From contig CAJJCG010000006.1 of assembly GCA_905182615.1 (NCBI GenBank), positions 1 to 36,298 of the forward strand: a stretch of DNA of 36,298 bases, read 5' to 3'. Of this stretch, positions 1 to 7,972 are shown in pieces (position 1 is the stretch's first letter; each line of letters opens with the position of its first letter). The position numbers and the translations under genes are program-made. Under the pieces are notes generated by a model. It made no database searches, was not told where the DNA came from, and was given only the letters and a program-made list of their open reading frames with translations. Source of the DNA: Alphaproteobacteria bacterium UBA2964. Lineage in GTDB: Bacteria; Pseudomonadota; Alphaproteobacteria; MPNO01; UBA2964.

Positions 1-185
1 TAACGTTGGCGACGTTGCGTAGTCAGGAAATCGCGCGCTTGGAGCCGCTGCTCACAGAAGAAAATTTTGAGGGGGTAGTAGCCCACAGGAATAAAAAAGG
101 CGAAACGATCATTTATATTGTGTCGGATGATAATTTCTTTCCGCTGAAATCGACGCCTCTTCTCATGTTCCAGCTGCGCGACTGA
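1..185 (+). CDS. Esterase-like phytase-family protein, C-terminal end (partial)
   Basis: The window opens inside this gene. Reading from base 3 gives 60 residues ending at TGA 183-185. The segment has the order NFEGV, then a basic turn, then ISDDNF-like 'VSDDNFFPL', then 'LLMFQL'. This is the usual C-terminal signature of the 'esterase-like activity of phytase' family, where the last blade of a beta-propeller ends in SDDNF followed by a hydrophobic strand. Such proteins are usually exported, but the signal peptide would lie outside the window. Nothing can be said of its catalytic residues. Family assignment is by motif recognition only. Confidence 0.7.
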   Translation, partial: TLATLRSQEIARLEPLLTEENFEGVVAHRNKKGETIIYIVSDDNFFPLKSTPLLMFQLRD

Positions 186-196
186 TGGAGATTTGC

Positions 197-212
197 AATC
201 AGTATACTGATT
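197..212. repeat. 16-base perfect palindrome after the phytase-like gene
   Basis: The half-site AATCAGTA is followed immediately by its reverse complement. It lies 11 bases past the stop of the phytase-like gene and about 100 bases before the Smr gene. No T-run follows, so it is a poor intrinsic terminator. With no loop it looks more like a dimeric protein-binding site than an RNA hairpin. Confidence 0.45.
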
Positions 213-259
213 AGGCCCGATCCAGCGGTTTTGTTTGGCGCCCTAATTTGTGTGTGGTT

Positions 260-299
260 GCGATCAATTCATTTAGTTGCCGCACGTGCCATTGATCGC
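260..299. repeat. 9-base inverted repeat with 22-base spacer upstream of the Smr gene
   Basis: GCGATCAAT at 260-268 and its exact reverse complement at 291-299 flank a 22-base spacer. The right arm ends 13 bases before the ATG of the Smr-domain gene. In RNA this would form a stem next to the start codon; in DNA it could be a two-site operator. Bases 186-312 otherwise show no gene. Confidence 0.45.
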
Positions 300-312
300 G
301 TATTGATGGCGC

Positions 313-885
313 ATGGCCGGAAGAAACGGAAAAAATGGTGAGAGAAACAAGCCTCGTCCGAGTTTAAAATCTGACGACGAAGCGTTGTTTCTGTCGGCGA
401 TGAAGGATGTTCAACGCCCTGCAGGCGGTGTAGAAAAAATTGAAACCGTTGAGCCTTCAGAGCTCGGTAAACCGCCTTCGACACAAACCACAGCTTTTCG
501 CGCGACCCCCACGCCGCCGGGCCCTAAAAAATTATTACCGCTCGCGACAGGCCGCTCCGGCGATGTTGACGGCCGGACGCTGGACAAGCTTAAGCGCGGC
601 AAACTTCGCCCTCAGGCGCGGCTCGATTTGCATGGCATGACCCAGAACGAAGCTCATCGGGCGCTTGTGTCATTTATGGCCGACGCACAGGCTGAGGGAA
701 AGCGCTGTGTGCTTGTCGTTACCGGGCGGGGACGCCTTAGTGAGGGCGGCGGTGTTCTGCGGAATCAAACGCCGAATTGGCTCAATGCTCCTGCAATTCG
801 GTCACGTCTTCTCGCTTTTGCAACGGCGCAACCACGCGATGGCGGTTCGGGTGCGCTTTACGTATTATTGCGGCGGGTCCGGTAA
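313..885 (+). CDS. Smr/MutS2 C-terminal domain protein
   Basis: A 190-residue protein with a polar, low-complexity N-terminal half and a C-terminal Smr domain at about residues 100-190. The Smr signature is clear: 'LDLHGM' (the LDLHG motif), 'VVTGRG' (HGxG-type loop; here TGRG), 'GGVLR' and a terminal 'GGSGALYVLLRR'. Smr domains are small nucleic-acid-binding or nicking modules found at the end of MutS2 and as stand-alone proteins. Stand-alone alphaproteobacterial copies commonly sit next to hslU, as here. Its stop is 3 bases from the stop of the converging hslU gene. The start at 313 has no strong Shine-Dalgarno sequence, so a nearby alternative start is possible. Substrate and role are not known from sequence. 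Confidence 0.85.
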   Translation: MAGRNGKNGERNKPRPSLKSDDEALFLSAMKDVQRPAGGVEKIETVEPSELGKPPSTQTTAFRATPTPPGPKKLLPLATGRSGDVDGRTLDKLKRGKLRPQARLDLHGMTQNEAHRALVSFMADAQAEGKRCVLVVTGRGRLSEGGGVLRNQTPNWLNAPAIRSRLLAFATAQPRDGGSGALYVLLRRVR

Positions 886-888
886 TTT

Positions 889-2199
889 TTACAGAATAAA
901 CTTACTAAGATCGGCGTTCTTGGCGAGGTCACTGACTCGCTCGCGTACCGTCTCTGCTTCGATCACGATGGTTTCGCCACCGCGATCTGTTGCCGTGAAG
1001 CTAATATCATCCAGCAATCTCTCGAGGACTGTGTGTAGTCGACGCGCGCCGATATTTTCGACCGCGCGGTTTACGTCGGCGGCAACCGTGGCGATCTCGC
1101 TGATGGCGTCGTCGGTAAATTCCAGTTTTACATCCTCGGTGCCGAGAAGGGCAATATATTGTCGGATCAGGCTTGCCTCTGGTTCAACCAGAATGGCTTT
1201 TAAATCGTCGACTTCCAGAGCTTTGAGCTCGACCCGGATCGGCAGGCGTCCTTGTAATTCGGGTAGCAGGTCAGATGGCTTGGCGATGTGGAAAGCGCCC
1301 GATGCAATAAACAGGATATGATCGGTTTTCACCTGTCCATGCTTGGTTGAAACCGTGGTACCCTCGATTAAGGGCAGGAGATCGCGCTGTACACCCTCAC
1401 GGCTGACATCGCCACCATGGCGCTCGCTGGCAACACAGATTTTGTCGATTTCGTCAAGAAAGACGATGCCGTTTTGTTCAACAGACTCTGTCGCTTCGCG
1501 AACAATTGACTCCTCGTCGAGAAGTTTATCGCTTTCTTCGGCGATAAGCAGCTCGTGCGATTCTAACACCGTAACCTTGCGTTGCTTGGTTTGACCGCCG
1601 AATGCCTTGCCCAACATATCATTTATATTGAGCATGCCCATCTGCGCGCCGGGCATGCCGGGCACCTCAATCGTCGGCATCCCACCACCGCTGCTATCGG
1701 TTAGCTCTAATTCGATTTCTCGATCATCAAGTTCGCCTTCGCGGAGCATTTTGCGGAATTTCTGTTTGGTGTCATCGCCGGCATTTTCGCCGACCAGCGC
1801 CTCAAGAACGCGCTCTTCAGCGGCCAGCTCGGCCTTGGCGGTGACATCCTTGCGGAGCCGCTCGCGGGTCTCGTGGATGGCTACTTCCATCAAGTCGCGG
1901 ATGATTTGCTCTACATCACGACCGACATAACCAACCTCGGTAAATTTTGTCGCCTCCACCTTAACAAAAGGCGCCTGGGCGAGACGCGCAAGTCGCCGGG
2001 CGATTTCGGTTTTACCAACGCCGGTCGGACCGATCATCAAGATATTCTTGGGTAAAACCTCGTCCCGGAGATCGTCTTCGAGTTGTTGTCGCCGCCAGCG
2101 ATTTCTCAGCGCAATTGCAACGGCGCGCTTGGCGTCTCCCTGACCGACGATAAAACGGTCAAGCTCTGATACGATTTCGCGAGGGCTAAAACTAGTCAC
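889..2199 (-). CDS. hslU: ATP-dependent protease ATPase subunit HslU
   Basis: HslU is the AAA+ unfoldase that feeds proteins to the HslV peptidase in the cytoplasm. The 436-residue length is normal. Walker A GPTGVGKT is at residues 57-64, the pore loop GYVG at 90-93, and Walker B 'IVFLDE' at about 245-250. The variable I-domain lies between roughly residues 110 and 235. The C-terminus ends 'LSKFIL', the conserved tail that inserts between HslV subunits and activates them. The start codon overlaps the 3' end of hslV by 8 bases, so translation is probably coupled. Identification is essentially certain. Confidence 0.98.
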   Translation of the reverse strand: MTSFSPREIVSELDRFIVGQGDAKRAVAIALRNRWRRQQLEDDLRDEVLPKNILMIGPTGVGKTEIARRLARLAQAPFVKVEATKFTEVGYVGRDVEQIIRDLMEVAIHETRERLRKDVTAKAELAAEERVLEALVGENAGDDTKQKFRKMLREGELDDREIELELTDSSGGGMPTIEVPGMPGAQMGMLNINDMLGKAFGGQTKQRKVTVLESHELLIAEESDKLLDEESIVREATESVEQNGIVFLDEIDKICVASERHGGDVSREGVQRDLLPLIEGTTVSTKHGQVKTDHILFIASGAFHIAKPSDLLPELQGRLPIRVELKALEVDDLKAILVEPEASLIRQYIALLGTEDVKLEFTDDAISEIATVAADVNRAVENIGARRLHTVLERLLDDISFTATDRGGETIVIEAETVRERVSDLAKNADLSKFIL

Positions 2200-2752
2200 C
2201 TTTGGGCAAACTTTCCATTGTTACATTTGTGTTTGTATAAACGCAGATTCCAGCCGCAATGCCCATGGCCTTGCGCGCAATATCTTCCGCTTCCATCCCG
2301 TCAATATCGTGCAGGGCCTGCGCGGCTGAAAGTGCGTAAACGCCACCTGACCCAATACCGATGAGTCCAAGATCGGGCTCAAGAACATCGCCGGTGCCGG
2401 TCATCACCAGTGAGACGTCTTTGTCCGCTACCGCCATCATGGCTTCCAAACGCCGGAGATAGCGGTCTGTCCGCCAGTCCTTGGCGAGATCGACACAGGC
2501 GCGGGTGAGCTGTCCCGGGTGCTGTTCCAGCTTGGCTTCAAGGCGCTCGAACAGTGTGAAGGCATCGGCGGTTGCGCCTGCGAAGCCCGCAATAACGGAG
2601 CCATCGCCAAGCGGGCGCACCTTGCGGGCAGTTGCTTTAATGACTGTTGCGCCAAGGCTGACCTGCCCATCGCCCGCAATAACGACTTTGCCGTTCTTGC
2701 GCACTGACAGGATTGTCGTACCGTGCCAAAGAGTTGGATCGTCGTTCGCCAT
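2192..2752 (-). CDS. hslV: ATP-dependent protease proteolytic subunit HslV
   Basis: HslV is the proteasome-like threonine peptidase of the HslUV complex. The 186-residue protein matches along its length: '[23 protein letters not shown]', '[17 protein letters not shown]', '[11 protein letters not shown]' and 'GIGSGG'. By alignment with the E. coli enzyme the catalytic threonine is Thr12, preceded by an 11-residue propeptide that must be removed. E. coli has only the initiator Met there; longer propeptides are common in alphaproteobacteria. It is the first gene of hslVU and is preceded by heat-shock-promoter-like sequences at 2777-2848. Confidence 0.98.
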   Translation of the reverse strand: MANDDPTLWHGTTILSVRKNGKVVIAGDGQVSLGATVIKATARKVRPLGDGSVIAGFAGATADAFTLFERLEAKLEQHPGQLTRACVDLAKDWRTDRYLRRLEAMMAVADKDVSLVMTGTGDVLEPDLGLIGIGSGGVYALSAAQALHDIDGMEAEDIARKAMGIAAGICVYTNTNVTMESLPKGD

Positions 2753-2819
2753 AGTTTGCTGTCCCTTCGGGGGCTCAATTATGCTGAATTTGCGTGAGGA
2801 TCAAGGGGCGTCTCCCCAC

Positions 2820-2848
2820 CATGTGGTTGTTGTGCCCTGTGGGTCAAG
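2820..2848 (-). promoter_or_regulatory. Candidate RpoH (sigma-32) promoter for hslVU
   Basis: On the minus strand CTTGACC is followed by CCACATG, with 18 bases between CTTG and the -10 element. This resembles the heat-shock consensus (CTTGAAA, then CCCCATNT) and would give a leader of roughly 60 bases before hslV. A second, weaker candidate lies closer: CTTGATC (reverse of 2802-2805 and beyond) with AGCATAATT at 2777-2785. hslVU is a known RpoH target in proteobacteria. Assignment by eye only. Confidence 0.45.
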
Positions 2849-2870
2849 ACGGGTAGGTGGTCTTTCTGAT

Positions 2871-3293
2871 TTAAATCCAGCAGGAAAACTGAAATGGGGA
2901 AATCAGAGTACCGGCAATAATTTCGTTTTCGCCCGGGACCAACACTGTCCGAAAGCCGATGCTGCTGCCGCCCAGCAGAGCGCCATTAACGATTGTGCCG
3001 TTATGGCTGCCGCAATCCCGTACGATGATGCCATCCTCATCCTGATCGATCATGAAATGCCGCCGCGAGAGCTGAAACGGCTGGTTGTCCGAGATTGCTA
3101 ATGAAACTGGCGGGCCCATTGCTTCTGAGGTGCGTGAGGATTGTCGCCCTATCAGGAACGGAAACATGTCAATTATCATCGAATCTTTGCCGATTTGGCG
3201 GATAATATCGGGCCGAACTGCGGCAAACCGGACACTCTGTTTGGCCAAAGTCATGGCGCAAGCCTGGGTGTCAGGAGCTGATGCCGCAGCCAT
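2871..3293 (-). CDS. FHA-domain protein
   Basis: A 140-residue protein whose C-terminal ~95 residues form a forkhead-associated fold. These are 'FLIGR' (strand with the conserved Gly-Arg), 'LSRRHFMI' (the SxxH motif contacting phosphothreonine) and 'DCGSHNGTIVNG' (the NGT-VNG signature). It ends 'GTLISPFQF'. FHA domains bind phosphothreonine peptides. The N-terminal ~45 residues show no recognised domain, membrane segment or signal. It lies 45 bases downstream of an unrecognised 90-residue ORF, probably in one transcript, and upstream of hslVU on the same strand. No Ser/Thr kinase gene is nearby. A later start at Met14 cannot be excluded, because no good ribosome site precedes either. Confidence 0.8.
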   Translation of the reverse strand: MAAASAPDTQACAMTLAKQSVRFAAVRPDIIRQIGKDSMIIDMFPFLIGRQSSRTSEAMGPPVSLAISDNQPFQLSRRHFMIDQDEDGIIVRDCGSHNGTIVNGALLGGSSIGFRTVLVPGENEIIAGTLISPFQFSCWI

Positions 3294-3338
3294 CGACTGT
3301 TCTGTCGTAGTTTGATCTGTGATCTGTCTATGAGGCGT

Positions 3339-3611
3339 TTAGATAGCAGCTTTGACGCTTTGGTTGGAGGAAACGGCGGTAAGGACTTCTGCTGAAGGCA
3401 TGATCTGGACGGCAGCCTGTCCCCGGGCATGTGCCATGATAGGCTGGTTTGGTCCGCCCATGGCCCCGGCCGCACTAAAGATAGCGCCCTGTCCCGCGAC
3501 CCTCTCAGTGCCATTAATTGTCGGCTGTGGTGTTGCGAGGACGATAAGGTCATTGATTATAATATAGACGGAATCCGGCGCATCCCCAACGTCTGAAGAC
3601 GAACTTACCAT
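3339..3611 (-). CDS. Unrecognised 90-residue protein upstream of the FHA gene
   Basis: I do not recognise this protein. It is rich in Ala, Ser and Val, has no Cys, only one Lys and few charges. It contains a hydrophobic strand-like stretch 'SVYIIINDLIVLATP' at about residues 14-28, followed by a Gly/Ala-rich segment. No signal peptide, transmembrane helix or catalytic motif is visible. Support for coding comes from position: it fills a gap on the same strand just ahead of the FHA gene and begins with ATG about 210 bases from divergent hisB. A different frame over the same bases is also open (3251-3553, minus), so coding status is moderate. An R-body (RebB) resemblance was considered and not supported. 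Confidence 0.5.
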   Translation of the reverse strand: MVSSSSDVGDAPDSVYIIINDLIVLATPQPTINGTERVAGQGAIFSAAGAMGGPNQPIMAHARGQAAVQIMPSAEVLTAVSSNQSVKAAI

Positions 3612-3771
3612 CGTTTAAGAAACGCTCAAGCATAGGCCGCGCAGGCACGCTGGCTTGCAATTGTTTGTGCCACCCCAAGGCCCGACGCGAAGGAATTTCT
3701 AAATTTGGTAAATTTTGCAATAAAAAAACGCCTAATCCAGTTAATATGATGGTAACCGAAAGACTGGCCGT

Positions 3772-3793
3772 GTTCTAGCAGGCCTGCTAGAAC
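3772..3793. promoter_or_regulatory. 22-base perfect palindrome in the hisB leader
   Basis: Half-site GTTCTAGCAGG is followed directly by its exact reverse complement, ending 28 bases before the hisB ATG. The site lies between the AT-rich segment that probably holds the his promoter (about 3690-3755) and the AAAAGGAT ribosome site at 3807-3814. No T-run follows in either direction, so it is not an intrinsic terminator. It could be a repressor operator or a cruciform/hairpin acting on his operon expression. It also lies in the shared upstream region of the divergent 90-residue ORF. Confidence 0.6.
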
Positions 3794-3821
3794 GGCGCCG
3801 CTAAGTAAAAGGATTCTCCAA

Positions 3822-4415
3822 ATGCGTGAAGGAAGTGTTACCCGTAAGACCAAAGAAACGTTGATTGAGGTTCGCGTAAATCTCGATGGTTCCGGTACCT
3901 ACGATATTTTAACCGGAATAGGATTTCTTGACCACATGCTGGAGCAGCTTTCACGGCACAGCATGATGGATCTGTATGTCCGGGCGGAAGGCGACCTTCA
4001 TATCGATTTTCATCACACGACCGAAGATACTGGAATTGCGATTGGCCAGGCCGTTAATAAGGCGCTGGGCGATAATGCGGGGATAACCCGTTTTGCCTCG
4101 GCTTATATTCCGATGGATGAAACGTTATCGCGTGTCGCGCTCGATATTTCGGCACGACCCTATTTGATTTGGCGAGTTGATTTTTCGAAGCCAAAGCTCG
4201 GCGATATGGATACAGAGCTATTTAAAGAATGGTTTCAGGCATTTGCGCAAGCGGCGGGGATTACGCTGCACGTTGAAAATCTATATGGCGAGAACAATCA
4301 CCATATTGTGGAATCATGCTTTAAGGGGTTGGCGAGGTCATTGCGAGCGGCGATGACAATCGACCCAAGGGCGGCAGATGCGGTGCCGTCGACCAAGGGA
4401 ACGCTCGGCGGTTAA
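3822..4415 (+). CDS. hisB: Imidazoleglycerol-phosphate dehydratase
   Basis: HisB removes water from imidazoleglycerol phosphate in histidine synthesis. The 197-residue protein is the monofunctional form, without the N-terminal phosphatase domain of enterobacteria. Metal-binding and active-site motifs are intact: 'FLDHMLEQ', '[12 protein letters not shown]', 'MDETLSR', '[12 protein letters not shown]' and the C-terminal 'PSTKGTLGG'. The ATG follows AAAAGGAT at good spacing. It is the first gene of the his operon and is preceded by the 3772-3793 palindrome. It is separated from the next gene by only 2 bases. Confidence 0.98.
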   Translation: MREGSVTRKTKETLIEVRVNLDGSGTYDILTGIGFLDHMLEQLSRHSMMDLYVRAEGDLHIDFHHTTEDTGIAIGQAVNKALGDNAGITRFASAYIPMDETLSRVALDISARPYLIWRVDFSKPKLGDMDTELFKEWFQAFAQAAGITLHVENLYGENNHHIVESCFKGLARSLRAAMTIDPRAADAVPSTKGTLGG

Positions 4416-4417
4416 TT

Positions 4418-4798
4418 GTGCGTATCTATATGGTTCATGTTACGCTAGGCGCCGGTAATTCTGATCCAGACCCAGTGTTGTTGAAAGACGGGTTTTCATT
4501 TTTTGCTTTTCTGTTCACAGGCCTCTGGGCGCTTTGGCACCGCATGTGGTTGGTCGCCGCCCTGCTTTTTTGTGGCGGGGGTCTTTTGGAAGTGATTCTT
4601 GCCTTCAGCGGCTCGGCAGACGAATTGGGGTTCATCGTTCGATTGGCATTTTGTGTGATTGTTGGGTTTGGCGCCAATGACTGGTTAAGTGCCTCTTTGG
4701 AAAAGCACGGTTATAACTTGGCCGGGGTGGTCGCGGCGCCCCGATCTGATGCGGCCTTGCGCCGATGGTTTGATCTACAAGGTTTTGCTGGAACGTGA
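4418..4798 (+). CDS. DUF2628 membrane protein
   Basis: A 126-residue protein beginning 'MRIYMVHV' with three hydrophobic segments (about residues 25-43, 45-65 and 70-90) and a short polar tail. The start motif, the 'GFSFFAFLFTGLWALWHRMW' type first helix and the position between hisB and hisH fit the DUF2628 family, often found inside alphaproteobacterial his operons. The start is GTG at 4418, two bases after the hisB stop; an internal ATG at 4430 would remove the conserved first strand. No biochemical function is established. The conserved location suggests co-expression rather than a histidine enzyme role. Confidence 0.85.
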   Translation: MRIYMVHVTLGAGNSDPDPVLLKDGFSFFAFLFTGLWALWHRMWLVAALLFCGGGLLEVILAFSGSADELGFIVRLAFCVIVGFGANDWLSASLEKHGYNLAGVVAAPRSDAALRRWFDLQGFAGT

Positions 4799-4823
4799 AA
4801 CGCTCTGATTTGGGTTCCCAATC

Positions 4824-5468
4824 ATGAAAGTTGTTGTTGTCGATTACGGATCGGGAAATTTGCGGTCCGCTGCGAAAGCGCTTGAGCTTGCGTCTGCAGA
4901 AATTAGCGGACAGTTCGAAATTACGGTCACCGGTGATGCCGCCGATGTGAGCAAGGCAGACTATATTATCCTGCCGGGTGTCGGTGCTTTTGGTGACTGT
5001 ATTGCCGGTCTTGTGAAGCTGGACGGTATGATCGACGTTTTAAATGAAACAGTTATCTCGGGTGGCCGTCCGTTTCTCGGTATTTGTGTTGGTATGCAGC
5101 TCATGGCTGATCGTGGCATTGAGCATGGCGAGCACCTTGGCCTCGGGTGGATTGGTGGTGATGTGTTGCCAATCGAGCCCGTTGGTGAGGCATTAAAGAT
5201 TCCACATATGGGATGGAATGAGCTCCAGGTGGGAACGGGCGATCACCCGGTACTGAACGCCGTTTCGAACGGCACGCATGCATATTTTGTCCATAGCTTC
5301 TCGATGCGCTGTGCTGATGATGACAATGTTCTGGCAAGGACGGAGTATGGCGGAGCAATCACGGCAATAGTTGGCCGGGATAATATGATTGGGACACAGT
5401 TTCACCCAGAAAAAAGCCAGGCAATGGGACTTGCAGTTCTCAAAAACTTTCTTAAGTGGCGGCCATGA
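4824..5468 (+). CDS. hisH: Imidazole glycerol phosphate synthase, glutaminase subunit HisH
   Basis: HisH is the class I glutamine amidotransferase that makes ammonia for HisF. The 214-residue protein starts 'MKVVVVDYGSGNLRS', the oxyanion-strand region. The nucleophile is Cys88 in 'GICVGMQ', and the catalytic His194 and Glu196 lie in 'QFHPEK'. All three catalytic residues are present. It sits between the DUF2628 gene and the GNAT gene; its partner hisF is two genes downstream. Length is typical. Confidence 0.98.
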   Translation: MKVVVVDYGSGNLRSAAKALELASAEISGQFEITVTGDAADVSKADYIILPGVGAFGDCIAGLVKLDGMIDVLNETVISGGRPFLGICVGMQLMADRGIEHGEHLGLGWIGGDVLPIEPVGEALKIPHMGWNELQVGTGDHPVLNAVSNGTHAYFVHSFSMRCADDDNVLARTEYGGAITAIVGRDNMIGTQFHPEKSQAMGLAVLKNFLKWRP

Positions 5469-5498
5469 CCAAATTTTTTTGGATAGGGTGGCATTGAG

Positions 5499-6059
5499 AT
5501 GAACGAGGCCGAACCCAGCCTTTTTGTAGATCAGGCATATGACCTCTCAGATAGCGATATTGCAGATTTGTGTGATGCTGCAGAATCTGCAATTCTGGAT
5601 GGTGGTGGGTTTGGCTGGTTGAAGCCACCGCCCAGAGACTTGCTCGAACGCTACTGGCGCGGCGTGCTTTTGGTGCCGGAAAGAGAACTGTTCGTCGCGT
5701 GCTATGAAGGTCGTGCTGTTGGGTCGGCTCAGCTGGTTCGCCCCCCCCGAAACAATGAAGCGCAAAATGGTATTGCGACAATTACGACAAATTTTGTGGC
5801 GCCATGGGCGCGCGGTCACGGGCTTGCCCGCGATCTGACCGTCGCCTGTGAAAAGTCGGCGCGTCAGCACGGCGTACGTTTTATTAATCTTGATGTTCGG
5901 GAAACTCAGGATGCCGCTATTCAACTCTACGAGTCATTGGGATATGAGCGCTGGGGCACTAATCCCAACTACGCAGTTGTCAACGGGAAGACAATTGTCG
6001 GACACTATTACACCAAGGCCCTGAAGAATGGCTCTGGGAAAAAGGGACGCGCTAAATGA
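5499..6059 (+). CDS. GNAT-family N-acetyltransferase in the his operon
   Basis: A 186-residue single-domain acetyltransferase. The acetyl-CoA-binding segment is 'APWARGHGLARDL' (R/Q-x-x-G-x-G/A type) at about residues 104-116, and the C-terminal part has 'AIQLYESLGYERWG', the usual GNAT strand-helix. The tail is basic ('GSGKKGRAK'). Its stop overlaps the hisA start as ATGA, which implies coupled translation. GNAT genes at this place are recurrent in Rhodospirillales-like his operons, but the substrate is unknown. A link to histidine synthesis is inference from position only. Confidence 0.88.
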   Translation: MNEAEPSLFVDQAYDLSDSDIADLCDAAESAILDGGGFGWLKPPPRDLLERYWRGVLLVPERELFVACYEGRAVGSAQLVRPPRNNEAQNGIATITTNFVAPWARGHGLARDLTVACEKSARQHGVRFINLDVRETQDAAIQLYESLGYERWGTNPNYAVVNGKTIVGHYYTKALKNGSGKKGRAK

Positions 6060-6802
6060 TTTTGTTTCCGGCAATTGATCTTAAAGACGGGCACTGTGTC
6101 CGGTTGCTTCGTGGTGACATGGGTCAAGCGACGATCTTTAATCCCGACCCCGTTCAACAAGCGCAGGAGTTTCAGGCCGCCGGGTTTGAATGGCTGCACC
6201 TCGTTGACCTAAACGGTGCGATTGAAGGCAAGCCTGTTAATGTGGATACCGTCGCGAAGGTTGTTTCATCGGTTGAGATGCCGGTGCAGCTTGGCGGGGG
6301 GATTCGAAACCGGAAAATTCTGGACTATTGGATTGAGGCTGGGGTTAGCCGGATCGTCCTCGGGACGGCGGCGTTGTCGGACCCGGAATTCGTCACTAAG
6401 GCCTGCGCCGATTACCCCGGTAAAATCGTCATCGCCATTGATGCGCGCGACGGCAAGGTAGCGGTCGAAGGTTGGACTAAAGATTCTGGTGTCCGAGTTC
6501 TCGATTTGGCTTTGCGGTTTGAGGAAAGCGGCGCTGCGGCAATTCTCTATACCGATATAAATCGTGACGGCGCGATGGGCGGTGTAAATGTCGAGGCGAC
6601 AGTAGATCTGGCCTTTGCACTTACCACGCCGGTAATAGCTTCGGGCGGTGTTTCCTCTCTCAACGATCTCAAGGAACTCAAAGAAAAATCGGCCGCTGGG
6701 ATTGAGGGAGTCATTTGTGGCCGCGCTCTTTATGACGGACGCATAGAGCCCGCTGAAGCGATCGCAATGTTGCGGGATACAAAGGCCGAAGGCCGCACCT
6801 GA
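6056..6802 (+). CDS. hisA: ProFAR isomerase HisA
   Basis: HisA converts ProFAR to PRFAR by an Amadori rearrangement. The 248-residue TIM barrel starts '[17 protein letters not shown]', with the catalytic Asp at residue 8, and has the second catalytic Asp in 'VIAIDARDG' (about residue 128). Phosphate-binding loops 'LGGGIRN' and 'ASGGVSS' are intact. The start overlaps the GNAT gene by 4 bases and the stop overlaps the hisF ATG by 1 base, so all three are probably translated as one unit. Confidence 0.98.
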   Translation: MILFPAIDLKDGHCVRLLRGDMGQATIFNPDPVQQAQEFQAAGFEWLHLVDLNGAIEGKPVNVDTVAKVVSSVEMPVQLGGGIRNRKILDYWIEAGVSRIVLGTAALSDPEFVTKACADYPGKIVIAIDARDGKVAVEGWTKDSGVRVLDLALRFEESGAAAILYTDINRDGAMGGVNVEATVDLAFALTTPVIASGGVSSLNDLKELKEKSAAGIEGVICGRALYDGRIEPAEAIAMLRDTKAEGRT

Positions 6803-7569
6803 TGCTCAAAATGCGCGTCATACCTTGTCTGGACGTGAAAGAAGGGCGCACTGTTAAGGGTGTAAATTTTGTCGATTTGATCGATGCCGGTGATCCCGTT
6901 GAGCAGGCTAAACTTTACGATGCGGCGGGCGCAGACGAGTTGTGTTTTCTCGACATAGCGGCAACGCATGAAAATCGCGACACCCTTTTTGATGTAGTGT
7001 CGCGAACGGCAGAACAATGTTTTATGCCGCTAACAGTTGGCGGAGGTGTGCGGGCAACAGAAGATATTCGCAAACTTCTGCTAACGGGGGCTGACAAAGT
7101 TTCCATTAATTCAGCAGCGGTAACTCGTCCCGAATTGGTTGGCGAGGCGGCAGAAAAATTTGGCTCGCAATGTATCGTTGTTGCGATTGACGCCAAACAG
7201 ACAAGCCTTGGCAAATGGGAAATATTCACCCATGGCGGTCGCAAGCCGACGGGGATCGATGCCGTTGCCTGGGCGGGCCGGGTGGCGGATCTCGGTGCTG
7301 GTGAAATTCTCCTCACTTCGATGGATAAAGACGGCACAAAATCTGGGTTTGATATTGCTCTTACGCGCGCAGTTGCCGATTCCATAACGATCCCAGTGAT
7401 CGCCTCTGGTGGCGTTGGCACGTTAGGCCATTTGGTTGATGGTATTCGGGATGGTCATGCGACAGCCGTTCTTGCGGCGTCGATCTTCCACTTTGGCAGC
7501 CACACGATTGCTGAGGCAAAGGCTCATATGGCTGCTGCCGGTGTTGCTGTGCGCCCGGTTTTGGTATGA
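6802..7569 (+). CDS. hisF: Imidazole glycerol phosphate synthase, cyclase subunit HisF
   Basis: HisF is the cyclase that uses HisH-derived ammonia to form IGP and AICAR. The 255-residue barrel has catalytic Asp11 ('IPCLDVK') and Asp130 ('VVAIDAK'), both in the standard positions. Phosphate loops 'TVGGGVR' and 'ASGGVGT' are present. The ATG at 6802 shares a base with the hisA stop. Its start and end leave room for hisE 27 bases downstream. No oddities are visible. Confidence 0.98.
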   Translation: MLKMRVIPCLDVKEGRTVKGVNFVDLIDAGDPVEQAKLYDAAGADELCFLDIAATHENRDTLFDVVSRTAEQCFMPLTVGGGVRATEDIRKLLLTGADKVSINSAAVTRPELVGEAAEKFGSQCIVVAIDAKQTSLGKWEIFTHGGRKPTGIDAVAWAGRVADLGAGEILLTSMDKDGTKSGFDIALTRAVADSITIPVIASGGVGTLGHLVDGIRDGHATAVLAASIFHFGSHTIAEAKAHMAAAGVAVRPVLV

Positions 7570-7596
7570 TAATGTTTCAACCAGCGAGGCGGTCCG

Positions 7597-7932
7597 ATGA
7601 CTGACAGCAATAGCAACATTGAAATTTTGCAGCGGCTTTATGCCGTCATTGAAGCGCGGAAAGACAGCGACGGAGATTCATCTTATACCGCGTCATTGCT
7701 GCAGGCGGGCATGCCAAAGATTGCTCAGAAACTTGGCGAAGAGGCGGTTGAAACGGTGATAGCTGCGACAACCGGCGACGATCAAGAGCTTGTCGGGGAA
7801 AGCGCCGATTTGCTCTATCACCTGCTTGTCGTTTGGGCGGCGAAGGGTATTACGCCTGATGACGTCTGGGCCGAACTGTCGCGCCGTGAAGGCACATCAG
7901 GCATTGCCGAAAAGGCATCGCGCAAAAGCTAG
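7597..7932 (+). CDS. hisE: Phosphoribosyl-ATP pyrophosphatase
   Basis: HisE hydrolyses PR-ATP to PR-AMP. The 111-residue all-alpha protein contains 'SYTASLL', 'KIAQKLGEEAVETVIAA' (the EExxE-type Mg-binding helix of the MazG-like fold) and 'ESADLLYHLLVVW' (second acidic helix). A GAGG ribosome site lies 5 bases before the ATG. The usual fused or neighbouring hisI (PR-AMP cyclohydrolase) is absent from the window, as are hisG, hisD and hisC, so those must lie elsewhere, as is common in alphaproteobacteria. Confidence 0.97.
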   Translation: MTDSNSNIEILQRLYAVIEARKDSDGDSSYTASLLQAGMPKIAQKLGEEAVETVIAATTGDDQELVGESADLLYHLLVVWAAKGITPDDVWAELSRREGTSGIAEKASRKS

Positions 7933-7972
7933 CTTGCCAAGCAGGTCTCAGAAAGTAGCCGGAACAAACATC

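Noticed and set aside
665..1321. 218-residue open frame overlapping the Smr gene and antisense to hslU
   Set aside because: It overlaps two certain genes and its Ser/Arg-rich translation is typical of a shadow frame.
3339..3611. Possible R-body (RebB-type) protein
   Set aside because: The short Ala/Val-rich composition prompted the idea, but the helical RebB pattern and conserved segments are not present.
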